Shown here in pieces: positions 11,222-20,360 of a stretch of 64,000 nucleotides of DNA. A program made the translations under genes and the position numbers. Positions within the stretch are counted from its first letter, which is position 1, and the number at the start of each line of letters is the position of its first letter. The stretch comes from Setomelanomma holmii (lineage: Eukaryota; Ascomycota; Dothideomycetes; Pleosporales; Phaeosphaeriaceae), in assembly GCA_010015745.1 (NCBI GenBank), contig ML978165.1, positions 310,001 through 374,000 of the forward strand. The letters are read 5' to 3'. The notes under the pieces were generated by a model. That model saw nothing but the letters and a program-made list of their open reading frames with translations, had not been told where the DNA came from and searched no databases.

Positions 11222-11896
11222 ATGCTCATCTACAAAGACCACCCTCTTCTACCTGCCAGCGCTCCGACAGCTCAAGCGCATATCTTCGAGCACGTGGACA
11301 TGGATGAGGATATTAGTGAAGAAGAAGAGAGGCGCCGGAGTGTCAAGATTGAGTTCTGCGACCTCATCGCTACCTTTCTCAGCAACCTCGAAAAGCATCC
11401 AGATGCTCTTGCCAACTTCTTCGACCCCAAAGTCAAGTCCTTCATGTTCCGCCGCAAGTACGTCGAGGGAGAAGATGGCGGATACTTGCCCATCATGATC
11501 TCGCGCAAGGGCAAGGAAGTCGTGGTCCGTCTCGCCTCCACCAAAATCAGCATATTAACTGAACTGCTAACACAAGCCCAGTGCGGTTTCTACCAACCAA
11601 TCAAGGACGGAAAAGAAGTCTTCTGGGAGGACGTGTCTCGCTCTAAGCTCTCGCACGTCGCGCCCGACGCCGTCTGGAGAACGTTCTGGGGCGCTTATGA
11701 GGCTACTTCATCAGGTCCGATCGAGGAGTTTCGCAAGACTGGGTTCTATCATGTCAATATGGGGTATCCGTATGAGAACCCGAGGAAGCGTGAGGAGGCG
11801 AAGGCCAGAGCTAAGCAGTTTGCTCGCTTCTTGTTCAGGGAGACGGTTTGGGAGGAGCGGGAGGATATGGTGCATATCTTGAATGTCTCAAGGTGA
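11222..11896 (+). CDS. Unknown small protein, first member of a tandem three-gene family
   Basis: I do not recognise this family. The start at 11222 lies in a CCACAATG context. Two readings exist: uninterrupted (224 residues), or spliced with a 57-nt phase-0 intron at 11525-11581 that has a perfect GCTAAC branch site and CCCAG acceptor but an unusual GTCCGT donor (205 residues). The spliced form is preferred because the two downstream relatives have an intron at exactly this place, immediately before TGC GG(T/C). The N-terminal half contains an acidic patch (DEDISEEEE), then CDLIATFLSN and FDPKVKSF; the second exon begins CGFYQP. No signal peptide, membrane segment or known domain is visible. 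The C-terminus is Arg/Lys/Glu-rich and probably helical. Confidence 0.6.
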   Translation: MLIYKDHPLLPASAPTAQAHIFEHVDMDEDISEEEERRRSVKIEFCDLIATFLSNLEKHPDALANFFDPKVKSFMFRRKYVEGEDGGYLPIMISRKGKEVVVRLASTKISILTELLTQAQCGFYQPIKDGKEVFWEDVSRSKLSHVAPDAVWRTFWGAYEATSSGPIEEFRKTGFYHVNMGYPYENPRKREEAKARAKQFARFLFRETVWEEREDMVHILNVSR

Positions 11897-12776
11897 GGGA
11901 GGTCGGTTGGCAGGAGTTACGGGTCAACGGAATGTGATTGGGTTAGCTACCGAGGAGTTCTTTGGGTTTCTGAAGCGACAGTATGGATGCTAGTCATCGT
12001 TTGGAACATGACGACAAAGGAGTGAGAGCAGTACAACGCAGGGCTGTTCAGGGTGACGATGACTTCTGGACGTTCCAGTGTCATGTCTTGACAAGCTGCA
12101 ACTCTGCGTGACCTCGGCCGCTATATAGCGTCAGGAAATGCGAGACAAAGTAGCAAAGAACGAAGGGCGGATGGTCTAAGGCGGTCCACCTCTAAAAGCA
12201 AAAGTGAAAATGTCTTCATTATAGGCGAACAGAAGTGTCGTGATGGTTAGAGTGGGCAACTAGTGTTATACGATTGGAGAATTATTTCATTGGGTCATGG
12301 ATGCTGATAGAGGTCGAGAAAGGGTCCCAATGGAAGGCGCAACGAATGAGGTCGGTGAAAGGATCATGGGTCGATCTGTTGTACAATGGAGGGGCATAGA
12401 GCGGATCTGCGCAAGAAGGCACAGATATACAAATTCTGAATGCATAATGAGAATGGCTGAAAATATCCATGCTGTTATGCTACTGTCGTGACAAAGCTTA
12501 TAGGAAGCATGCGGCGTTGGGAGTAGTTGATGTGAAGTCTAAGACATTGTAGCATACGAACTTTAACCTTCTGTGTCACACCTGGAGACATAGCGAGATC
12601 TGGCCGGACTACGATCCTTTCACCCCTTCACGGAGTCTACAACTCACACTATAAAGTTCCTATTAAGCTGCGTTAGAAGTCTTCCTCAACATATGACACT
12701 TCAGCAATCTGGATAACTACATATCTCTTGCTAACACTTCAGCTACAACAGATTCCAGACTCACGTAATCAACAAC
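11897..12776. other. Intergenic region between family members 1 and 2
   Basis: 880 bases with no gene-like open frame and no further copy of the family detected by eye. The right end contains CACTATAAAG (near 12650), a possible TATA element about 125 bases before the next ATG. Confidence 0.5.
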
Positions 12777-13383
12777 ATGGCACAAACTAACGCACCTGAG
12801 TACGAGTTCGTGAATCACGATCGGTTACCAGCTGATGCTGCCGGTCCACCAGGTATCGTCCAGTCCAACACAATAGTGGTTTCCAAGCAGTCAGTGTTCA
12901 AGGTGGCGGAGTTCAGCCTCACATTCTTGACTTCGTCGCAACCATTTTTTCTAATGTCGCCAGCATTCCCGAGGGAAAGCCTGTTAATCTGTGCTTCGAT
13001 CCTGAAGTGACGTATTTCTGTCTCTCGGAAGATGGCGTGGTGGTCAATGGAGAAGAGAAAAGCTTTGTGATCTCGAAGTCTTGGAACCAGATCAGGGTAA
13101 GTCTCGTCTCCGCAGGTAATCGTGTGAAGCTTTTTTAGAGCCCATGCAGTGCGGCTTCTACAAGCCCAAGGTAGGCAGCCCAACTCAGGTTGAATTGAGC
13201 AATCCGATCGTCGTAGTTCGCAGGGACACTGGCGAGTGGGACACATACTATTCGGAAGCAACCACGGGCTTCAGTGTCAATGTCATCTGGAATGGACTTG
13301 ACGCAGGTTTCAAGACAGAATTGGCCGGTGTCGAAAGGAATACCAAGTTGTTTGGAGACACTTTGTATTTGACACAGGCGTGA
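12777..13383 (+). CDS. Unknown small protein, second member of the tandem three-gene family
   Basis: Reconstructed from three segments: 12777-12852, 12891-13096 and 13150-13383 (171 residues). The second intron (13097-13149, 53 nt, GTAAGT donor) is phase 0 and ends directly before TGC GGC TTC TAC, matching its neighbours. The first interruption is only 38 nt (GTATCG to AAGCAG), shorter than normal fungal introns, so it may be a frameshift or a misjudged exon. Shared features with member 1 are ILDFVATIFSN versus CDLIATFLSN, FDPEVTYF versus FDPKVKSF, and CGFYKP versus CGFYQP. After the TGA at 13381 the same frame stays open for 47 more codons. The product has no signal peptide or known domain. 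Function unknown; it could be a decaying copy. Confidence 0.5.
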
Positions 13384-13527
13384 AACACCGATTCTTGGTC
13401 TCGTCTCGGTCTTTCGGTTCGTCCCGCAGGCCTAGACTCCGTGCAGACCTACGTGCGGTATAAATTATCCGGCGGCTGGGTCGAGGTGAGGAGACACGAC
13501 TTCGGCCTACCCGAAATCGTGCTTTGA

Positions 13528-14069
13528 AGACACGAGAGTCCTCTCCTTTCTCGCATATTTCCTAGAAATCATTCTTGTCCTGTTAGATAGTCGATCTCGT
13601 TAGTTGAAATTTTGGTCGTGTCATTCTGCAAATTTGGTGCCAGAGTGGCGCCCTTCGCCTTCTAAGCAATTGCGATGGTCCTTGCGTGCATATGATTCGT
13701 CATTAGAGTCATCCAACGCTATGCGATTTCCTCATGGGCTTGCCGCTGTGCGTTATGGTGTTAGGGTCATTGTCCAGGGATCCCAACATTTGACATTTGA
13801 CCGTGGAATGATACAACGATGATGTTTGGTATTTTGCTTTCCAGTTCAAGGCCACCAGGTGGTCTGCGCCTCTCTTCTCTGACTCCTTCAACGTGTCTTT
13901 TAATAATGGATGAGTCGTGTAGGTATGAGTCGACCGACCATAGTATATATTCTTCCTCGACTTCTTCTCCGAGCCTCATCTCTTGACTCTCACTTTGCTT
14001 CTCTCAGTGTCTCTGCGATCAGTAACCAGAGCGTAAACGCCGCCAATTTTCGGAGCATTGCAATCAGAA
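13528..14069. other. Intergenic region between family members 2 and 3
   Basis: About 540 bases with no gene. A TATATATT-like element near 13940-13950 lies about 125 bases upstream of the ATG of member 3. Confidence 0.45.
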
Positions 14070-14837
14070 ATGGAGCCACCCGCGCTCTTCTTCGACTCAA
14101 CCCACCGGACCCTCGGACATAATGCCCTTAACGGCAAGCAAGATCAGCCGCATATATTGATCCTTGAGAGATCACGTACAGGCCTCACCGGTATGGCAGC
14201 TCTTCTGGGCCACTGGATTGCGACATTTCTCCATACAGAAGTTTCGCCTCTCGAAGGCTTCTCTGAGGTCTTCGGAAAGTTCTTCTCCTCGGACGTGCAG
14301 GAGTTCGGACTTGAAGCGGATATACAACGGGAAGGCCAGGAAGAAGTCTTCCGGACGGTCGGTATATGGCGTAGGGAGAACAAGATTCTGGTGAGCTTCT
14401 TCTCCAGGTCAGATCGGAGAAATGTCCACCAACAAGTTCTCTAGTGCGGCATACGAGAAGGCCAACAATGGGATAATGTGACTCTTACGAAGACGAATAA
14501 TGTCAGGCACCAGGGACATTGGAGGACCACTCCTGAACCATGTCCAGTGCCAGGGGCGGACCTCCCAGGCATCTTGAGCCGCCCTTTCGAGCCAGATTGT
14601 TTTAGAGATGAGGATTGGCAGACCCGGCAGGAGTTGAACAAGATGGAGCCATTGATTGGCGAGAAAATGTATCTGGGCCTGGCGTGGTACAAGGAAAAAT
14701 TGCTGAAAATGTCCAAAGTCAGACTCAGGATCCAAGAGCAAATTGTTACCACCGAGCAGGATATTACCACCAAGAAGGATGTGTTCACCGAGTATGAGTG
14801 GCCAAAGGCATTAGGCCCAAAATCTGCGTTCTCCTAG
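14070..14837 (+). CDS. Unknown protein, third member of the tandem three-gene family
   Basis: Exons 14070-14390 and 14445-14837 joined across a 54-nt phase-0 intron (GTGAGC donor, TCTAG acceptor) encode 237 residues. Without splicing the frame ends at the TAG that forms the acceptor, which strongly supports the intron. The first exon contains GHWIATFLHTE, comparable to DLIATFLSN of member 1, followed by FFSSDVQEF (member 1: FFDPKVKSF). The distance from this FF to the splice junction is 37 residues against 36 in member 1. The second exon begins CGIREG and is longer and more divergent than in its relatives. It carries a Pro/Cys segment (TPEPCPVPGADLPG) and a Lys/Glu-rich, probably helical C-terminus. 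No signal peptide or known domain is visible. It converges on the RCC1-like gene with 9 bases between stop codons. Confidence 0.65.
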
Positions 14838-14846
14838 ATACTTGAA

Positions 14847-15935
14847 TCATTCTTCATTTTCGATCGCCTGATTTGAGATGACGAAACTCGTGCAAAACCC
14901 GGCACCGACGAATTCGACGGTCCCTGGCAGGTCGATCTCGTTCCAGAAGCCGTTGACCATATCGTTCTTCACCTGCTCTTGTAGCTTCGACAAGTCACCG
15001 CAGTTGCCATGCTTGCCCCAGCCCCACGATACAAGTTTGCCATCTTTCGTGACCGCGAGCACATGCTCAGAACCAATAGCTATCCTGTCTATGAGTGGCA
15101 GATTCGGCGGGATGAGCTGCCACATAGCATCTCTGCCCCACGCGATGAGTCTCCCATCATCGAACAGAACAAAGATGCCGTGCCATGTGGTGCCAATATC
15201 TTTCCATCCTTTGATGATTGGTGGCGCGCCAGAAACAATGTTGAACTTGTCCTTGCCAAGCACTATATGCTCGCCTGTCGATGGATCTCCAACAAGGTAG
15301 GTGAAGTCTTTGCCACATGTGACTCGTACGGGATTGAAAGGAAGGCTCTCGATCTTGGTAGGTGTGGACACCTTCCCGGAAAGGCTGTCGCCTAATTGAC
15401 CAAGGCGAGCTTTCCCCCAGCCGTACACCGATCCATCCTCCAAAATTGCGACATAATGCCATACACCAGCAGCAAAATCTTTGACTAGACCAGGAAGCAA
15501 CAGTAGGGTAGGCCAAGGCTCACCAGCATCATTGACAGCTTCCGGGTTTGAATCTCCATTACCTAGCTCACCCCACTCACCAGAGCCTTGGATGAACAGT
15601 CGACTTCGCGCATTATCCTCCTGGGCTTCGATATACGCTGTGGATTCGCAGGTGGCCGCAGCAAAAGAGATATTGCGAACAAGCTCTTGAAATGTCCCGA
15701 GTCGCAATTCGCCATCCATTTCGGGCGCTAGTTGAGAGTTCCGATTACATCCAGCGCCCAATACGTCTCCATTTCGGGTAATGAGAAGGGTGTGGTTATC
15801 GCCGCCGAGGACAGCCCGGATCTCTGCCAGTGGCAAAGTGCTCAGGATCTCAGTCGGAGAAGCAACGACGTCTGCAGCAGGTATACCAAGCTGACCTTCG
15901 CCATTGCTGCCGAACACATGAAGCCGACGCGACAT
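14847..15935 (-). CDS. RCC1-repeat (beta-propeller) protein, ATS1-like
   Basis: An uninterrupted frame of 362 residues. It begins MSRRLHVFGSNGEGQLG, a typical first RCC1 blade, and shows repeated Gly-rich blade motifs: VLGGDNHTLLITRNGDVLGAG, GSGEWGELGNG, VYGWGKARLGQLGD, LIAWGRDAMWQL and LVSWGWGKHGNCG. This gives a seven-bladed propeller of about the size of yeast Ats1 and related single-propeller proteins, which are smaller than true RCC1 exchange factors. Ats1-type proteins are linked to microtubule function and to wobble-uridine tRNA modification; whether this protein does the same is inference. There is no signal peptide or nuclear targeting signal. It is divergent from RPS16, sharing a roughly 390-bp intergenic region, and convergent with the unknown gene at 14070. 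Confidence 0.8.
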   Translation of the reverse strand: MSRRLHVFGSNGEGQLGIPAADVVASPTEILSTLPLAEIRAVLGGDNHTLLITRNGDVLGAGCNRNSQLAPEMDGELRLGTFQELVRNISFAAATCESTAYIEAQEDNARSRLFIQGSGEWGELGNGDSNPEAVNDAGEPWPTLLLLPGLVKDFAAGVWHYVAILEDGSVYGWGKARLGQLGDSLSGKVSTPTKIESLPFNPVRVTCGKDFTYLVGDPSTGEHIVLGKDKFNIVSGAPPIIKGWKDIGTTWHGIFVLFDDGRLIAWGRDAMWQLIPPNLPLIDRIAIGSEHVLAVTKDGKLVSWGWGKHGNCGDLSKLQEQVKNDMVNGFWNEIDLPGTVEFVGAGFCTSFVISNQAIENEE

Positions 15936-16325
15936 ACCTCGCGGTGAAGCATGAGCCTGGCTTGAATTTGGATGTTAATTTGCTTCGCGAATTGGAGATT
16001 CTGGAGGTAGCGTCTGGGTCCCGTGAATAATATCTGCTTCGTGAACCATTCTGACTCAGGAGCTGTGCATTTTCGAAGATGCATCAAACGATCAACATCA
16101 TCCCAATCAAACTGAGCACTGTCGCTGTCGTGTTAGTATTGGGGTTGAGGATTCGAGCTGCTGACATAATGCCAAGCGGCCCACGCTAAGCACTAGTCGC
16201 TCGCCGCACAGACCCGCACTCACAATTTCGACGTTCGCAGAGCCGAGCAACTTCGCCTACGACGACGAGACAACAGCAAATCTACGCCCACCTCCCACTC
16301 GCACGCCTAACTACAGTCGCCCAAC
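15936..16325. promoter_or_regulatory. Shared divergent promoter region, RCC1-like / RPS16
   Basis: 390 bases separate the two divergent start codons and must contain both promoters. The RPS16 side is rich in CGC/ACAC and pyrimidine tracts, as in many ribosomal protein genes. No specific factor site could be assigned with confidence. Confidence 0.45.
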
Positions 16326-16934
16326 ATGGCCTCCCAGAGCGTGCAATGCTTCGGCAAGAAGAAGACTGCGACTGGTACGACCTCTTACGCTGCCCCAGAG
16401 ACCAGGGACGAATGCTAACATTCGCCAACAGCTGTCGCCCACTGCAAGGTACACAACCACTACCACGATCGAGCGCGCAATCGAACGGTATACTTACAAT
16501 AAATTTAGGCCGGAAAGGGCCTCGTCAAGGTCAACGGAAAGCCTCTTTCCCTGGTCCAGCCCGAGATCTTGCGATTCAAGGTCTACGAGCCCATCCTGAT
16601 CCTCGGCGTTGACAAGTTCGGTACGCACACAACACCATAAATCATCAGAAGGGAGGAATCGGCATACTGACAATGCTTGACAGCCGATGTCGATATCCGC
16701 GTCCGCGTCTCCGGTGGTGGACACACCTCGCAAATCTACGCCATCCGCCAAGCCATTGCCAAATCCATCATCGCCTACTACCAGAAGTACGTCGACGAGC
16801 ACTCGAAGAACCAGCTCAAGCAGGCCCTCGTCCAGTACGACCGCACACTCCTCGTCGCCGACAACAGGCGGTGCGAGCCCAAGAAGTTCGGCGGTCCTGG
16901 TGCGCGCGCGAGGTACCAAAAGTCTTACCGTTAA
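16326..16934 (+). CDS. RPS16: 40S ribosomal protein S16 (uS9)
   Basis: Four exons (16326-16374, 16432-16448, 16509-16620 and 16684-16934) give exactly 142 residues, the normal length for eukaryotic uS9. The product starts MASQSVQCFGKKKTATAVAH and ends ARARYQKSYR, the conserved C-terminal tail that reaches the P-site tRNA in the small subunit. Internal landmarks are GKGLVKVNGKPL, VDIRVRVSGGGHTSQIYAIRQA and RRCEPKKFGGPGARAR. Exon 2 is only 17 nt long. Donors are GTACG, GTACA and GTACG, acceptors ACAG, TTTAG and ACAG, and a GCTAAC branch site is visible in intron 1. Intron-rich 5' halves are usual for fungal ribosomal protein genes and can bear on expression. Confidence 0.97.
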
Positions 16935-17586
16935 GCGGGACGGGTCTGGAAGGGTGTATGGGGAGCATGGAGCGGTGTTCATCCTGGGCTTTTTCATGGG
17001 TCTCCTGCTATTCGAGGTTACGTGACTTGGTTGTGCTCTGCGGGTTATCGCGGGCAGCCTGAATGAAGCGGATCTCGGATCTTGTGACGATAAAAACGAA
17101 TACATCGGTTTGCAAGATACAATACAGGGTTGGAGAGTGATGGATGTCTGACCTGAACGTGATGGGCACATGGTGCGCGCATATGCACATAGGAATGTGA
17201 CATGATGCAGAATACCCATGAGCATTTGATTCCACGCAACTGTTACCTTCCACTCCTCAGCAGTCGCAATCCCAGAAGCACGCGTCCATGCCAAGGCCGG
17301 AAGGGACAGCATGAAGCTGAAGTCAATAATTGGTCAATCGAAGCGGTCCTTCCACATATCGACCGCTCGTCTAAACATGCTACTGATTAAAAGCACCTCC
17401 AACGATTCAACGAAGCCATTTTCCTCACGTCCTGCGCTTGCAGTCCCTGGCCTGATCCCGGCGCATTAGCACAGAGGGCTGCCCACCATCGCCCCTCATC
17501 GCAGTCATCATCGCAACTGCCCCCTTCTGTCTTCGCAGTGAAGTCTGCAACTTCGTCCACTCCATGTCACTTGATCGCCATGTCGA
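16935..17586. other. Convergent intergenic region
   Basis: About 650 bases between the RPS16 stop and the ChAPs stop (convergent). It holds the two 3' ends only. The overlapping long minus-strand frame 16494-17312 is antisense to RPS16 and was rejected. Confidence 0.6.
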
Positions 17587-19975
17587 CTAACCATCGCTTC
17601 CACTACTCCTAAACGCAGCACATAGCGCTGCGTACTGATGTGTTAGATCGAGCACGTGCTGGGGTAAACTGGTGCCCTGGATGATGGAGCGGATCTTGAC
17701 GGCGCCTTCTTCCTCGATGAGTTTGCGGATCGTGAAGAGGAGGGATGGCGAGAACTATTGAAATTAGTATTGACACAGAAAAAGTTGTACTTGCTAAACT
17801 CACCTCAGAGTACCACCGATACTGCCACGTCACCAACCGAATCAGCGCAGCGCACGCATCTCTCGTCTTACCCTTCTCTTCCCCAACAAAGCCGTACTTC
17901 AGCACGCCGCGCATGGCCTTGGGACTGAAGCGGATCTGCAGACAGCTCTCGTAAGCCTCGAGCGCCTCGTCCTGGTGATGCAACCGTTCCGCAAGCTCGC
18001 CGAGGATCTCCCACTCTTCAGCACTCTTCTTATAGAGTAGCTGCTGTTGTCTATACTGCGCCATCTCGGTGCGCCAGATAGTGTACACGCGGAGATCCTC
18101 GTACAGCACCATGAAAAGATTGTCGAGCCAGCGTTCGCACAGGCGCTTGTTTTGGAAGTGGGTGTAGTTGGGTTGTGAGTCGGTATTGTTGGATGTGGAG
18201 GGGAGGGGATGCGGGTCTTCGGAACCGGCCTTGACGACTTCTGATGCGACAGTGTGGCCGGGCTTCTCTATTGACTCTTGGGCTGCTACTGCTGCGGATG
18301 TGGATGCTTCACCGTTGGTCGCGGCTTCGTCCGTTGAGGCACGCTCCTCTACTTCGCCGTGGGCGGTGCCGTTCAGCTGAGCGTTGGCGTTGGGCGATGG
18401 TGATCGGAGGGCAGTGGTGCTGGCGCTGCGGGAATGAGGTTGTTGGCCAGTCTTCTCGTGGCGATATTCTTCTTCCATGACGAAGACTTGAGACCGTATT
18501 TTAAGCAGTTGGTCCCACCCGATTTTCTTTGTGATTTCTGTGAGCAGGACGTAGGCTTTCAAGAAAGTGCCCTTGAATCCAGAAGCGTGCAGTTTCCGTA
18601 GCGTTGGATGCACGAGCTCCATGTCATCAAGGTTGCTATCTTCGATCTCGTCGCACATGGCCTCCGGCATAATAGGCAGGAACACCTTTTGTGGCTCGGG
18701 CATCCGTGGTGCATCCTTGTCCTGGTATGTGAACATGGGACATGAGTTGAGTGTCAACAATGCGAGGTCCCACTGCTCAAGGCTGACGTATATTTCCGCA
18801 AGACGTGCCCATGTGCCAAATTCACTCGGTGCTGAGACTACACTTCTCTTCGCAATCTCGAGCGCCAGATCGCCACGGCCTTTCTTGTTACAGAAGTCAG
18901 CCTGGCAGTCGAGTAACGAGTAGTCCATGGGCAGCTCTTGAATGGCCTCGTGTAGCAGCTGCACCGCCTTGACCTCCTCATCTGCCTCGATGTAGACGCG
19001 CGCAAGTAGGGAGGAAATTTCTGGATCGCGTGTGCGTAGCTTCTCGAACAGGTTGATGCCTGATGCGTATCTGCCTGTCGTTTGGATGTAGCTGAGGAGT
19101 CCGGTGGTCAAGTGGTTGGAGACGAGATTTGGCACCTGGATCTCAGGATCTGAGCCCAATTGCCAACCTGACATACATTAGCCTCCCGCATATGGGCACC
19201 TTGATTAAGACTCACCGCTGAAGAACAGGCGTTCCGCAGCGTCCAGAAATTTGTGCTCGCTTTCGGTGCTCGTGATAGGGTTGAATCTCCGCACGCCGAC
19301 AATCTTCTTGATGGTGTCGCCTGAACCGTCGTCCGCGTATGAGTATGCGCGAAGAACACTGCACAGGTAGGTCTCGAGCCAGAGCTCATCGGTGGCTACT
19401 CGCTTGTCACCGCGCTCGTCTATGCAGTAGCTCTCGACTGTGCCTGGGATGTAAACCTGCACGCGCATGTCCAGCCGTGAGAAGGCATTGTAGCAGCTGC
19501 TCCGTCAGCGATACCCAGACGCAATCGTTTATGTGTCGTACCAGTAGAGCCCCGAGACGACCTTGTGCTGCTTGTCATGCTGAGAGTACGTGAGGGTGTT
19601 GATGTAGGCGGCTAAGCTGGCTGACGAAGATGCGTCGATACCGGAGACATGGTGATATACGCCAATCTGCTTGGTGGCAGACTTGATGGGCTGTTTTATG
19701 AGGTGGACGAGGTCTGGCGGACCCAGTTCGCGTAGCGTCTGGAGAGACTCTGAGCGAGCCTCGATGGCGGAGTGCAGCTCATCCTCGTAGATCCTTGCGC
19801 ATGGTCAGCGGAGTTTCTCGAGGATTGCAGTAAGGAGAATGGTGTTGGAGCCAGTATAACTTCTGACACATGTGTCGAGAAGTCATACATGTTACGAATG
19901 CGCATCGGCCAGACATGGTATACACTAATGTTATTGAAGGCAGACATACTCAGGAACAGCTGGCGCTGTGACCAT
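17587..19975 (-). CDS. ChAPs family cargo adaptor (Bch1/Bud7-like), exomer component
   Basis: Five exons on the minus strand (19950-19975, 19542-19793, 19216-19496, 17804-19167 and 17587-17754) encode about 696 residues, near the usual length of yeast Bch1 and Bud7. The protein starts MVTAPAVPEIYEDELHSAIE and contains the family-typical ELGPPDLVHLIKQ, VYHHVSGIDASSSASLAAYI and MRVQVYIPGTVESYCID. A series of TPR-like helices follows in exon 4, and the end reads VKIRSIIQGTSLP. These proteins bind Chs5 and Arf1 at the trans-Golgi and select cargo such as chitin synthase for the cell surface. The middle (about residues 430-510) is a low-complexity Ser/Ala/Glu linker. The exon 2/3 junction has two in-frame acceptors, so one residue there is uncertain. 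It shares a divergent promoter with HIR3. Confidence 0.92.
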
Positions 19976-20360
19976 GGCTCAATTGGTGCCCCGCGCGGCG
20001 AGTCAGCAGTCGCAGTGAATTGAGGCTGTAGCGGGGTATCGAAGTCTGTAGAGGGCCAAGATGCGCGCGGCAGTGTCTTTGGTGGGATATGTGCTGGTGA
20101 TCAGGGTCGACATGGATGGGACAGCTGGAAACAGTAGCTCGCGCGGCCGCAGCCGTTGGAGCACTAGACCACGACGCGCTCCGAGCTTAGCTATTCACTT
20201 CGCGACGCGCCCACGTCACAGCCGACCACCGACATTGCACTCTACCAAGAACCGCGCACGGCTACCTGATTGTAGATAATAGTGCGCCAGATGTTGCTCG
20301 CTCTACGTTGCGCGCCTGCAGGCTTTGCATAACACCCAACCACGACCCGCCGCCCTCAAT
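19976..20360. promoter_or_regulatory. Shared divergent promoter region, ChAPs / HIR3
   Basis: 385 bases separate the two start codons. A NotI-like GCGGCCGC core occurs within a GC-rich segment near 20140-20150. Specific regulatory sites cannot be assigned from sequence alone. Confidence 0.45.

Noticed and set aside
16494..17312. 272-codon minus-strand frame across RPS16
   Set aside because: Antisense to RPS16 exons, which are certain; the remainder lies in the 3' intergenic region without motifs.
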